Shown here piece by piece: positions 18,001 to 25,502 of a stretch of 50,525 nt of DNA (the stretch's first letter is position 1; each line of letters begins with the position of its first letter). The notes under the pieces were generated by a model, which was given only the letters and a program-made list of their open reading frames with translations, did not search any database and was not told the DNA's origin. The position numbers and the translations under genes are program-made. The stretch is taken from positions 1 through 50,525 of the forward strand of contig JAGBJN010000002.1 in NCBI GenBank assembly GCA_017934475.1, given 5' to 3'. The DNA is from Clostridia bacterium. Its GTDB lineage: Bacteria > Bacillota > Clostridia > TANB77 > CAG-508.

Positions 18001-21000
18001 ATTATTCAGATATATATGATAATTCAGCAACAGGATATATAGGAGGAATACAAGGAGCATATTATGCTTACAAAATTGAAAATTGTTACAATTATGGAAA
18101 TATAACGGCTATTAATACTAACATGAATTCTTATACCGGAGGAATATTATGTTTTACTGGAAGTAATGCAGAAATAGAAAATGTTTTCAATAAAGGAAAT
18201 ATACTTGTAAATAATGCTAAGGGAACTGGAGGTATTTTAGGATATAATACTAATACAGTTGTTGTAGAAAACGCTTATAATGAAGGAAATATAACAGTTA
18301 TAGGAGATACAGCTGAAAACATAGGTGGTATAGTGGGTAATGGAAAAAATGCTACTATAAAGAACGTTTACAATGAAGGAACTTTAATAGGAAATAAAAA
18401 TGTTGCAGGTATAATTGGAAAAGGTGAAAATGTTGAAATTTCAAAAGTATATAATATAGGTGATATTATAAGTAATACAGATGAACAAATAGCAACAATT
18501 TATGCTGAAGATGTTTTTGTTGAAAATGAATCATCTGTTTCATCAACAAATGTATATTATTTAGATTCTATAAAATTAAAATCTGAAAATGTATTAAAAC
18601 AGGGTACAACTCAAATGTGGGAGGAAATGACAACAGAAGATTTCTATAACACTCTTAATACAGATAGAGTATGGTTATTAAGAAAATGGAAAGCACCAAC
18701 AATTGATTTGAAAATACCAGCAGTAGATAATGGAATAGTAACTGAATTAAATATTACTAATGTGAAATTGGAATTTAATATTTCAACAGCAGTAAATGGA
18801 TATGGAGGAACGATTTCAGGACAAAATGAAAAAACTTATGAAGTTGTAGCTTATAAAGAAGACAATACAAAAGTAATAGAAATTGTTCCACAAGATGGAT
18901 ACAAAGTTGGAAATATAACAGTAAATGGAAATGGAATTTCGTTTACAACCGATGAAGATGGAAAAGTTATACTACCAGCAGGATACTTTAGTAGTATGAC
19001 AGAAAATAAGAAAGTAATTGTAACATTTGCAAGAGAAGATATATCATTTACTGTTCAAAAAGTTGACGAAGAAACAGGAGAAGGATTAGCAGGAGCAACT
19101 TTAAAAGTTTCAAACTATAATGGTGATTCTTGGACAAGTACAGTGGAAAAATTTAGCAGAGAAGCAAATAGTAAAATCGGAACTTTGACAGTGCCAGATG
19201 GTGCAGAATATGGATTTATAGAAAAAGATGGAAAATATGTAAATACAAATTCAAGTAATAATGATACACTTGCTTTTGCGTATGTTCCTATAGATTTAAG
19301 ATCTTTACCAGAAAGATATAGATTAACAGTTAACTTTGAATTTTCTGGAGATAATTATGATGATGAAGCATATTTATATCTTACAGAGACAAATGCTATA
19401 CCTGATGTAAGTAATTCGAATAATAGAATAACAACTGTTTATAGTAATTATAGTACGAGTGATTATAAAGAAATTGATGGTGGTAAATTATATTATTTAT
19501 ATTTTGCGTATAAGAAATATCCAACATCAGATTTAGGTGAAGATGAATTTAAAATAACTGATATTTCAGTAAAATATAGTGATAACAATAAATTCTCTGA
19601 AATTGTAAATACACCAGAAGATGGAAAGGTTAGTCTATCTTGCTATGGAGATAAAATATTTGTAGAAGAAACAGAGGCACCAGAAGGATATGAATTGGAT
19701 AGTACTGTTCATGAATTTGATTTAGAGACATCAAAAGAATTTGTTGTTACTAATAAGAAAGAAGAATCTAATGCTGCACAAGTAATAGCACATTATTATT
19801 TAAAAGGAACAACAGATAGAGTTGCAGAAGATGAAGTATTGTATGGAAAAGTTGGAGAAGAATATTTAACAACAATAAAAAAACTTGAAGGTTTAAATAT
19901 TGAAAAAGATATAAATGGAATTTACAAAATACCAACTAATGCAGCTGGAACATATGTAAATGAAATAATAGAAGTTGATTACTATTATGAAGCACAAGAT
20001 ATTGAACTTGTAATTCACCATTATAAAGAAGGAACAGAAGAAAAACTTGTGGAAGATGAAACAATAAAAACAGCTCCTAGAGTTATATTTGATGATGAAG
20101 GAAATTATCAAATTGATGTAAGTGAATCTTATAAAGTTTCAGAAAATAATAATTATAGAACATTAATAAGAAATGATTTTTCTTTTGTTGATGTAAATTC
20201 TACAGCAGACGATGAAGTAACAATAGATGGAACACTTACATATAATGAAGATTCTGAACTTATATATACATATGAAGAAAAAGAATATACTATTGCAACA
20301 AAAGTTGAAAAACATGAAGAAATTAGAGTAAATTCAGAAACAGGGGAAGAAGAAAGTAAATTTGTTGCAGGAGGAACTATTTCAGGAGATGGAATGCAAA
20401 CTTATGAAATTGTAAATCCTAATGAAGATGCTACAAAAGATATAGTAGTAAGAGCAGATGAAGGTTATGTAATTAGTTCTGTAATTATAAAAACTGTAAA
20501 TGATGATGGAAGTTCATATATAACTACTTTATATGGTGAAAATGCAGATGAAGAAGAAATAACATATACAGGTGATGATAAAGAAATAACACTAAGTAAA
20601 TTTACAAATATGACTGCAAATAAACTTGTTATTGTTAAGTTTGAGCCTTTTGAAACAAGAGTAGTAGTTCATCATATTTTAGAAAATACAAATGAAGAAT
20701 ATAGAACACAAACAATAATAGGAAATGTAGGAGATAATTATACAACTGAGCAAATAGAGATACCAGGATATGTTTTCAAACAAAAATCAAACAACTTTGA
20801 AGGTAGATTTACAGAAGAAAAAATAGATGTATATTATTATTATGGATTAAAGGATTCAAAAATAATTATTAAATATGTAGACAAGAGAACAAATGAAGAA
20901 ATAGCAGATGCAGAAGAACTAAATGGAAAATATAGCAAAGAAGTAATATTGACAGAATATGAAAAAGACATAGAAGGATATACATTAGTAGAAAGACCAG

Positions 21001-21854
21001 AAGAAGAAAAAGTATACTATGAAGAAGAAGAGAAAACATATATATTCTATTATTCTAAGAATGCAAAAGTGAGAGTAATGTATATTGAAAAAGATACAGA
21101 ACTAAAACTTTCAGAAGACGAATTAATAGAAGGTTATGAGGGAAAAGAATATACAACTGATTCTAAAGAATTTGATGGATATGAACTTGTTAAAGTTCCA
21201 AACAATGCAAATGGTGTAATGACTATTATAATAAATGAAGATGGAACAATAGATGATGAAATTCTAGTTATATATGAATATGTAAAACTAGAAGTAGAAC
21301 CTGAAGAAAAAATAGCAAAAGTAATAGTAAAACATATCGATATTAATTCTAAAGAAGTTTTATATGATGAAACAATAAAAGGAAAAGTTGATGATCAATA
21401 TGAAACAGAATCAAAGAATATTAAAGGTTATGTATTAGTTGAAAAAGATAAAAATGGTAAATCAATGATACCTTTAAATGCTAAAGGAAAAATGACAGAA
21501 GAAGATATTGAAGTAATCTACTATTATGCAAAAGAAGCAAAAGTAATTGTTAGATATGTTGAAAAACATACAAATAAAGAAGTTGCTGAACAAGAAGAAA
21601 TAGAAGGCTATGAAGGAGAAGAATATACAACTAAGGAAAAAGTAGTAAAAGGTTATGAACATATCGAAACAAAAGGCAATAAAAATGGCGAAATGAAAGC
21701 TGGAGAAACAATAGTTACATACTATTATGCTAAAAAGGCAACAGGAATAATACCACAAACAGGTATAAATGTATTCTTATATGTAATGCATGCAATAGTT
21801 TTAATAATTGGTGCAAATGTAGCAATTGTGATGACTTTCAAAATGAGAAAATAG
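12096..21854 (+). CDS. Giant cell-wall-anchored surface protein (SpaA/CnaB, GLUG and MucBP repeats)
   Basis: 3252 residues from ATG 12096 (AAGGGAG 7-8 nt upstream). The frame is open to an ATG at 11949, but that has no ribosome site. Order of parts: signal anchor (residues 7-30); unique N-terminal region to about 925; at least four SpaA/CnaB-like beta domains (about 925-1385, e.g. 'FKLTKTDSKTGEPIANVKFAIYE' style starts and 'EAPEGY' ends); about 19 GLUG-like units 'GGIVG...NCYNKGNI' (about 1490-2135); an internal module repeated twice (about 2220-2310 and 2730-2850, 'GGTISG'...'MTxNKxVIV'); another SpaA domain; seven MucBP-like units (about 2558-3215); sorting signal IPQTG (residues 3219-3223), hydrophobic span and FKMRK tail. 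Probably an adhesin fixed to the wall by a sortase encoded elsewhere. It is a single-gene unit. Confidence 0.88.
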   Translation: MKGKLKISVGTLAISILMVIVLFFSVIAQKNYKMVMSAEDKLAMTYHELNKNDYLTQSENVRFSAFFTRDLNGDGIAEKLAGTAKKISEKDNLYMDINVLSDGTFKDGVITLSNESNFSYNMSMIKDQVLKNNYVANNIKRIELNDLRAGTQKLILGEISSAIKNINDYTKATTITLTGTHVASDGTETTINKTIDVTVDWYGEAKTIIRPNSRKVTYEEHRDTQTISVDFKTQETKQELVLKDTVAIISIPNLNGYEPEQVTGGDYNPETKTLTITREAEVDENGNITKSLSRINNYNFNITYPQEAFYNERLEHDYAELDFTISAYYEGYNNNYEEFENPYKTETEVENCLIVVEMKEIPEGYIYKYEVKTKFTDKEYRYRTKDYALSKQAILDAYDKETSENYQYNVAWNIKFNVKEDYKYPITVWQEEADKLGSIDLSDYTKTTAIYFSNFRELLGVDGTISVYNYETNALIKTFTLGEANKYNVNNPYKFETPVKLLKFVTSSTNNSSSLNIYNIKEIDVKALKENISKEDLYEEIYLTTYVVGTIDSDERYADADTVNFTSEKSYATLSVNNSKLIAQNEDTNRIISIRATSTQLGDAEWKNGIFIVEIPEEIVKVQVNSINTDSNNVEVLGYDLTKENGKYYLKVLTENEEIVDSFTVNVDAELIPDARVGTKYPTLKLYYHNDNCKDYYDSVQDRFDINDNSDIYERIGYNSSEISIIAPTSLVTMQIVSNYDEEESTTVAPNVAEITKETRSADIEIVVNNNYEQSITDTIILGKVPYENNKYVLNNNFIGSVFSATMNAGGITVPDEISEKTKVYYTEVGEPTEDVTLASNEWKTASQVTDWTKIKAYLIDLSEYTLGVGKTYSFKYGVTVPSGLNYNDASYATHAVYYNYNSDNGTIALQTEPEKVGIRVARTFDMEITKYKEAKARKVQGATYSLIEKNNAGEEVASKILVSNNEGLLKAKGLYVDAEYELKEIKAPANYILSTSIIKFKVVEKEDGELEFVTLSEDNFNSTPSIVNEDGKDVVKTTIANEPKYQLNVTVMDKTVNQPIVGAILRLGNTLATTNLEGKVEFKRFLPNTDYTLSEMVMKGYYLEDYDLILEKDNLTYTFEHDETLKFISIENDEENDLIQVNVLIEKEGAPRYDLDVVKVESDITKNNLDDMNKLEGAKYEIYDQDSNEILTYTTNENGTITLNNLYQYVAGKAITGKYTIKEVTAPDGYILNTEEITFIAKTENDELKVDLENRENLTSIKDVKIEGNKVILILQDSPYFKLTKTDSKTGEPIANVKFAIYELNDEEDKIGFAKDINGNYVGTLNAKGVYEVITNESGIISLPLGDGKYQVEELEAPEGYTGLAVEKFEIKNGVKTEIGSQTEDDEDESYTIPEKANTLEINYIEDLLTLATNVANGNTYSDTKVILKRDLDFEDDESYRDANNTTTYGDYNEDEVVESIKTELTTGKGFTGIGIYNENYDYSSRTYDFTGTSYFSGVFDGQNHKIKNMYSDRSCVGLFGFILDATVVNTGVTGTLKGTYCGGIAAQASGDVLIVNCNNETDITGSSYSGGILGQFKDAYIHDGDTSIEHQVRIINCYNKGYVDSYQSGGIVGKIEISYMNYKLVEILNCYNDSEVRGCGITVEISVRSDLDYERVIKIKNCYNKGNFNKESTSYKAGIASSIFSTKNTTFKLINSYNLGNYNEDAYTTGSGLVFDISMPDGNVEINNCYNKGNISRGSGLIHQVYSSKNTIIKNSYNEGKFSAKGWAAGGIVGSFYFRESGKIENCYNIGSTSLEGTSEVGGLVARCSSGLEVRNSFNTGDIYGSSIVGGIIGNGSQAIIDNCYNTGKITSDGNYSAGIIAETSNTTITNCKNSGEIIGSGQYIAGIAGQLSGSITKCLNEGNINTRVGRSVGGIVGSTSCASNSDVIIDSCISKGKIYNEYGDYTYIGGIVGEGSEQLYVLNCVNYSDIYDNSATGYIGGIQGAYYAYKIENCYNYGNITAINTNMNSYTGGILCFTGSNAEIENVFNKGNILVNNAKGTGGILGYNTNTVVVENAYNEGNITVIGDTAENIGGIVGNGKNATIKNVYNEGTLIGNKNVAGIIGKGENVEISKVYNIGDIISNTDEQIATIYAEDVFVENESSVSSTNVYYLDSIKLKSENVLKQGTTQMWEEMTTEDFYNTLNTDRVWLLRKWKAPTIDLKIPAVDNGIVTELNITNVKLEFNISTAVNGYGGTISGQNEKTYEVVAYKEDNTKVIEIVPQDGYKVGNITVNGNGISFTTDEDGKVILPAGYFSSMTENKKVIVTFAREDISFTVQKVDEETGEGLAGATLKVSNYNGDSWTSTVEKFSREANSKIGTLTVPDGAEYGFIEKDGKYVNTNSSNNDTLAFAYVPIDLRSLPERYRLTVNFEFSGDNYDDEAYLYLTETNAIPDVSNSNNRITTVYSNYSTSDYKEIDGGKLYYLYFAYKKYPTSDLGEDEFKITDISVKYSDNNKFSEIVNTPEDGKVSLSCYGDKIFVEETEAPEGYELDSTVHEFDLETSKEFVVTNKKEESNAAQVIAHYYLKGTTDRVAEDEVLYGKVGEEYLTTIKKLEGLNIEKDINGIYKIPTNAAGTYVNEIIEVDYYYEAQDIELVIHHYKEGTEEKLVEDETIKTAPRVIFDDEGNYQIDVSESYKVSENNNYRTLIRNDFSFVDVNSTADDEVTIDGTLTYNEDSELIYTYEEKEYTIATKVEKHEEIRVNSETGEEESKFVAGGTISGDGMQTYEIVNPNEDATKDIVVRADEGYVISSVIIKTVNDDGSSYITTLYGENADEEEITYTGDDKEITLSKFTNMTANKLVIVKFEPFETRVVVHHILENTNEEYRTQTIIGNVGDNYTTEQIEIPGYVFKQKSNNFEGRFTEEKIDVYYYYGLKDSKIIIKYVDKRTNEEIADAEELNGKYSKEVILTEYEKDIEGYTLVERPEEEKVYYEEEEKTYIFYYSKNAKVRVMYIEKDTELKLSEDELIEGYEGKEYTTDSKEFDGYELVKVPNNANGVMTIIINEDGTIDDEILVIYEYVKLEVEPEEKIAKVIVKHIDINSKEVLYDETIKGKVDDQYETESKNIKGYVLVEKDKNGKSMIPLNAKGKMTEEDIEVIYYYAKEAKVIVRYVEKHTNKEVAEQEEIEGYEGEEYTTKEKVVKGYEHIETKGNKNGEMKAGETIVTYYYAKKATGIIPQTGINVFLYVMHAIVLIIGANVAIVMTFKMRK

Positions 21855-21882
21855 TAAGATAAAACAAAAGTTATCTAAAAGG

Positions 21883-21930
21883 AAAATTACCCATTAGGAA
21901 TAATTCTTAACGGGTAATTTTTTTTTTGTC
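21883..21930 (+). terminator. Terminator of the giant surface gene
   Basis: A long stem with outer arms AAAATTACCC (21883-21892) and GGGTAATTTT. The inner TTAGGAAT/ATTCTTAA pairing extends it. It is followed by a long T-run. Confidence 0.88.
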
Positions 21931-21935
21931 ACCTC

Positions 21936-21964
21936 TTGTAAAAATATAAAAAATACGATATAAT
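21936..21964 (+). promoter_or_regulatory. Sigma-A promoter of the SNF2 gene
   Basis: TTGTAA (21936-21941), 17-bp spacer, TATAAT (21959-21964), 37 bp before the GTG start. Confidence 0.65.
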
Positions 21965-22000
21965 TGTTGACTAGTAAATAAAAAATAGGAGATAGAGGTA

Positions 22001-24943
22001 GTGGATAAATCAGAATATCGTGCTTTTAAACAATTAATTAATACTTTTAGATATAAGGATTATACAGACAAAGAAGAAAAACAAGTTAATGCACATACTA
22101 TAAAACTTGAGCCAAAGTTAATATACAATAGTTATACTAAAAGTTTAAAAATAGAATTTAAAATCGGAAATAAAAATACTTACATACTTAAGGATTTAAC
22201 AGAATTCTATGATCATATGATTAAAGAAGAGTATTTTCAATATGGAAGTAAACTTTCTTTTAAACATACAAAAGATGTGTTTGAACCAAATAGTGTGGGA
22301 TTATTAGAATTTGTTATGAAATATGCTGAAATTATAAAATATGCAAATGAATCATCAAAAGAATACGCATATTATGGAACACAATTAAGTGATAGGTATA
22401 TAACAATTTCAAACACAGGTATTGATGACTTATTTAAAGTATTAAAAAACACAAATATACAATTTCAAGTAAATGGAAAAGAAAGTACATTATATTTTGA
22501 AGATTGTTCTCCTGATATTAAATTTCACGTAGAAGAAGCGGGAGAAGAATATAAGATTTATCCTAATATAGATATTTACGAATATGAACTAATAAAGGGA
22601 AAAGAGTATACATATTTTCTAACTAAAAATACATTATATAGATGTTCAAAAGAATTTACAGAAAATGAACTAAAAGTAGTAGAAGTTTTTAGAAAGAATT
22701 TTGAACCTGAAATTAAATTTTATAAAGAAGATATACCTACTTTATTTTCTTTAGTTTTTCCAAAAATAAAGAAAAGTATGGAAATAGACAAATTAAATCA
22801 GGATGAAATATTAAAATATATACCAGAAGATTTATATGTAAAGGTTTATTTAGATTATGATTTTAGAAATCATATAACTGCTGATATAAAGTTTGTATAT
22901 GGTGATTTTGAATTTAATCCACTAGCAGAAGGGAAAATAGATATAGCAAGAGATATTGCTAAAGAAGATGAAGTATTAGAATTGTTCAGAAAAGTCGGAT
23001 TCATGCTAGATGTAAGAAATAGTAGATTAATTTTAGTCGAAGATGATTTAATTTATAATTTCTTAAGTATAGAAGTAGAAGAATTTATGCAAAAATTTGA
23101 AGTGCTTGCAACTGATAATTTCAAGCAAAAAGAAATTAAAGGACCAAAGATAGGAAATGTTGGAGTTAGAATTGAGAATAATCTACTTCAAGTGGATTTA
23201 TCAAATATTAACTTTGATATTAGTGAACTTAGAGAAATAATGAAGCAATACAAATTAAAGAAAAAATATCATAGATTAAGAGATGGAAGTTTTCTTCAAT
23301 TAGAAGAAAATGAAACGATGGATTTCATTGATGGAATAACTGAGCAAATAGATGTTGATTTTTCACAAATAGAAAAAGGAGAATTGAAATTCCCTATATA
23401 TAGAACAATGTATTTAGATAGACTTTTGAAGAATATAAAAACTACGGAAGTTCTAAAGGAAGATAGTTATAAAAGCTTAATAAGAAAAATAGAAGAAAAA
23501 GAAAATAATTTTACTAATCTTCCAGCTGGACTTAATGCATCACTTAGAACATACCAAAAAGTTGGATTTGAATGGTTAAAAGTTCTTGAAGAATATAATT
23601 TTGGTGGGATACTTGCTGATGACATGGGACTTGGAAAAACAATTCAATTAATTGCTGTAATTCTTTCTTACATTCAAACTGAAAGTAATCCAAAGCCAAG
23701 TATTGTTATTTGTCCAAGTTCTTTAACATTAAACTGGCAAAATGAAATAAATAAATTTGCACCTTCAATAAAATCAATTGTTATTAGAGGTGGTCTAACA
23801 GAAAGAAAAAAACAAATAAATTCTATAAAAGATTATAATGTTGTAATAACATCTTATGATTTGTTAAAAAGAGATATTGAATTTTATGAACAATCTAATT
23901 ATCAATTTAAATATATAATTGCAGATGAGGCTCAATATATAAAGAACAATAATACTCAAAACGCAAAAGCAATAAAACATATAAATGGTGAAACAAGATA
24001 TGCTTTAACAGGTACGCCAATTGAAAATTCTTTGTCAGAGTTATGGTCTATTTTTGATTTTATATTACCTGGATATTTATTTAATTATAAAAAATTTAAA
24101 GAAAATTTTGAAATACCAATAACTAGAGATGATGATCAAGATAAAATGAAAAAATTAAAAATGCTTATTGAACCATTTATATTAAGAAGAATAAAGAGTG
24201 AGGTTTTAACAGAACTTCCTGATAAAACAATTTCTATATTAAATAATGAAATGCAAGAAGAACAAGAAATGATTTATATGTCTTACTTACAAAATGCTAA
24301 ACAAGAGGCAATAAATGAAATAAATGCAAATGGGTTTGAAAAAAGCCAAATAAAAATATTAGCTCTTCTTATGAGATTAAGACAAATTTGTTGTCATCCT
24401 TCATTATTTATAGATAATTATAAAGGTGAAAGTAGTAAATTAAATCAATGTATAGAACTTATAAAGGATGCTGTTGAGTCAGGACATAAAATATTATTAT
24501 TTTCTGGCTATACAGGAATGTTTGATATTATTGAAAAAGAACTTAAAAAAGAAAATATAAATTATTTTAAATTAACAGGATCAACTAAGGTTGGAGAAAG
24601 AATAAAACTAGTAGATGAATTTAATGAGAATGAAGAAATAAAAGTATTTTTAATTTCGTTAAAAGCTGGAGGAACAGGGTTAAATCTTACAGGAGCAGAT
24701 ATGGTTATACATTATGATCCTTGGTGGAATTTATCTGCTGAAAATCAAGCAACAGATAGAACATATAGAATAGGACAAAAAAGAAATGTACAAGTATATA
24801 AACTAATAACAAAAAATTCAATTGAAGAAAAAATATATGAATTACAACAAAGAAAAGCTAAATTAATAGATAATATGCTTTCAACAAACGAAACATTTAT
24901 TAATAAATTATCAAGAGAAGATATTATGGAGTTATTTGGATAA
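22001..24943 (+). CDS. SNF2-family DEAD/DEAH-box helicase
   Basis: 980 residues, GTG start with AGGAGATAGAGG upstream. The N-terminal ~500 residues match the layout of the bacterial SNF2-associated region; the Cys-rich SWIM finger that often begins these proteins is not visible. The ATPase core begins near 'NASLRTYQKVGFEWL'. It carries the Walker A motif ADDMGLGKT (about residue 545), 'CPSSLTLNWQNEI', the DEAQ box in 'IIADEAQYIKN' (about residue 645), 'ALTGTPIENSLSELWSIF', and the C-terminal helicase lobe with 'LLFSGYT', 'SLKAGGTGLNLTGAD' and 'QATDRTYRIGQKRNVQVY'. Such proteins move on duplex DNA or remodel protein-DNA complexes (RapA-like roles); no specific function is known. It is a single-gene unit ending in a shared terminator. 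No nuclease or methyltransferase neighbour suggests a defence system. Confidence 0.92.
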   Translation: MDKSEYRAFKQLINTFRYKDYTDKEEKQVNAHTIKLEPKLIYNSYTKSLKIEFKIGNKNTYILKDLTEFYDHMIKEEYFQYGSKLSFKHTKDVFEPNSVGLLEFVMKYAEIIKYANESSKEYAYYGTQLSDRYITISNTGIDDLFKVLKNTNIQFQVNGKESTLYFEDCSPDIKFHVEEAGEEYKIYPNIDIYEYELIKGKEYTYFLTKNTLYRCSKEFTENELKVVEVFRKNFEPEIKFYKEDIPTLFSLVFPKIKKSMEIDKLNQDEILKYIPEDLYVKVYLDYDFRNHITADIKFVYGDFEFNPLAEGKIDIARDIAKEDEVLELFRKVGFMLDVRNSRLILVEDDLIYNFLSIEVEEFMQKFEVLATDNFKQKEIKGPKIGNVGVRIENNLLQVDLSNINFDISELREIMKQYKLKKKYHRLRDGSFLQLEENETMDFIDGITEQIDVDFSQIEKGELKFPIYRTMYLDRLLKNIKTTEVLKEDSYKSLIRKIEEKENNFTNLPAGLNASLRTYQKVGFEWLKVLEEYNFGGILADDMGLGKTIQLIAVILSYIQTESNPKPSIVICPSSLTLNWQNEINKFAPSIKSIVIRGGLTERKKQINSIKDYNVVITSYDLLKRDIEFYEQSNYQFKYIIADEAQYIKNNNTQNAKAIKHINGETRYALTGTPIENSLSELWSIFDFILPGYLFNYKKFKENFEIPITRDDDQDKMKKLKMLIEPFILRRIKSEVLTELPDKTISILNNEMQEEQEMIYMSYLQNAKQEAINEINANGFEKSQIKILALLMRLRQICCHPSLFIDNYKGESSKLNQCIELIKDAVESGHKILLFSGYTGMFDIIEKELKKENINYFKLTGSTKVGERIKLVDEFNENEEIKVFLISLKAGGTGLNLTGADMVIHYDPWWNLSAENQATDRTYRIGQKRNVQVYKLITKNSIEEKIYELQQRKAKLIDNMLSTNETFINKLSREDIMELFG

Positions 24944-24946
24944 AAT

Positions 24947-24976
24947 AAAGAACTCATGATTACCATGAGTTCTTTT
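24947..24976. terminator. Bidirectional terminator between the SNF2 gene and the minus-strand gene
   Basis: A 12-bp stem AAAGAACTCATG/CATGAGTTCTTT (24947-24958 with 24964-24975) with flanking A/T runs; it serves both convergent genes. Confidence 0.85.
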
Positions 24977-24984
24977 AAATCACT

Positions 24985-25374
24985 TTACTTGAAATCAAGA
25001 TGCAATTCTTTGCAAGTGTTATTTTCGCAAAGCCTACATTTTCCCTCTACATCACTGTTTCCAGCAATTATAGAAAGAATAGGTAGGAGTTCAAAATCTG
25101 GCCAAACGTCAATAAGTTTTTCGTCAACAAAAGCTGTGAGTAACATGCTTTGTGGAGTGTTAGCGGGTTTTGCTGTGTACATGGTAGTGACTACTTTACC
25201 ATTTGCGTAGTGTTGAACTATAACTTTTTTACTTTGATGCTTTTGGTGATTTTGACATATAAGTTTCCAAAGATTTAAAGCGGTTTGCTGAGTACTTTCA
25301 AGAGATACTTTTCTTGAAGAAATTACATCTTCAAGGTGTTTGTTTAATTCTAAATCAAGCTGTTTTTTACCCAT
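24985..25374 (-). CDS. Unknown 129-residue protein with a C-terminal Cys cluster
   Basis: I do not recognise this protein. It has its own promoter, a strong AGGAGG site (25381-25386) before the ATG, and a terminator, so it is a real gene. The N-terminal third is helical and charged (DLELNKHLEDVISSRKVS). The middle has 'VIVQHYANGKVVTTMYTAKP'. The C-terminus carries CRLCENNTCKELH, a possible Cys3His metal site (C-x2-C-x4-C-x3-H). There is no signal peptide or membrane span, so it is cytoplasmic. It is the only minus-strand gene between 3.8 kb and the end of the window, set between the SNF2 gene and trmFO. Confidence 0.8.
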   Translation of the reverse strand: MGKKQLDLELNKHLEDVISSRKVSLESTQQTALNLWKLICQNHQKHQSKKVIVQHYANGKVVTTMYTAKPANTPQSMLLTAFVDEKLIDVWPDFELLPILSIIAGNSDVEGKCRLCENNTCKELHLDFK

Positions 25375-25429
25375 ACGATGTCCTCCTTCTTTGATTTAAA
25401 CTTTTCTTTTCAACTTCATAATTTTATGA

Positions 25430-25458
25430 ATAATATCACTACTGTATTTAAATTTCAA
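25430..25458 (-). promoter_or_regulatory. Sigma-A promoter of the minus-strand unknown gene
   Basis: Minus strand: TTGAAA (25458-25453), 17-bp spacer, TATTAT (25435-25430). A small palindrome TTCATAATTTTATGAA (about 25415-25430) overlaps the start region and could be an operator. Confidence 0.65.
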
Positions 25459-25502
25459 TAGAAAAATAAAAATATTAAATATTAAATGTTAAGAGGTAAA
25501 AT

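Noticed and set aside
12096-21854. CRISPR-like or tandem DNA repeats in the giant gene
   Set aside because: The repeats are diverged protein repeats (GLUG-like, MucBP-like) in one continuous reading frame, without constant DNA repeats or spacers.
24956-25210. Plus-strand ORF opposite the unknown minus-strand gene
   Set aside because: It has no ribosome site or promoter and overlaps a minus-strand gene with complete signals; its start lies in the terminator hairpin.
22001-25374. Anti-phage defence island around the SNF2 helicase
   Set aside because: No methyltransferase, nuclease, DISARM/BREX or other defence partner; neighbours are housekeeping genes and one small unknown.
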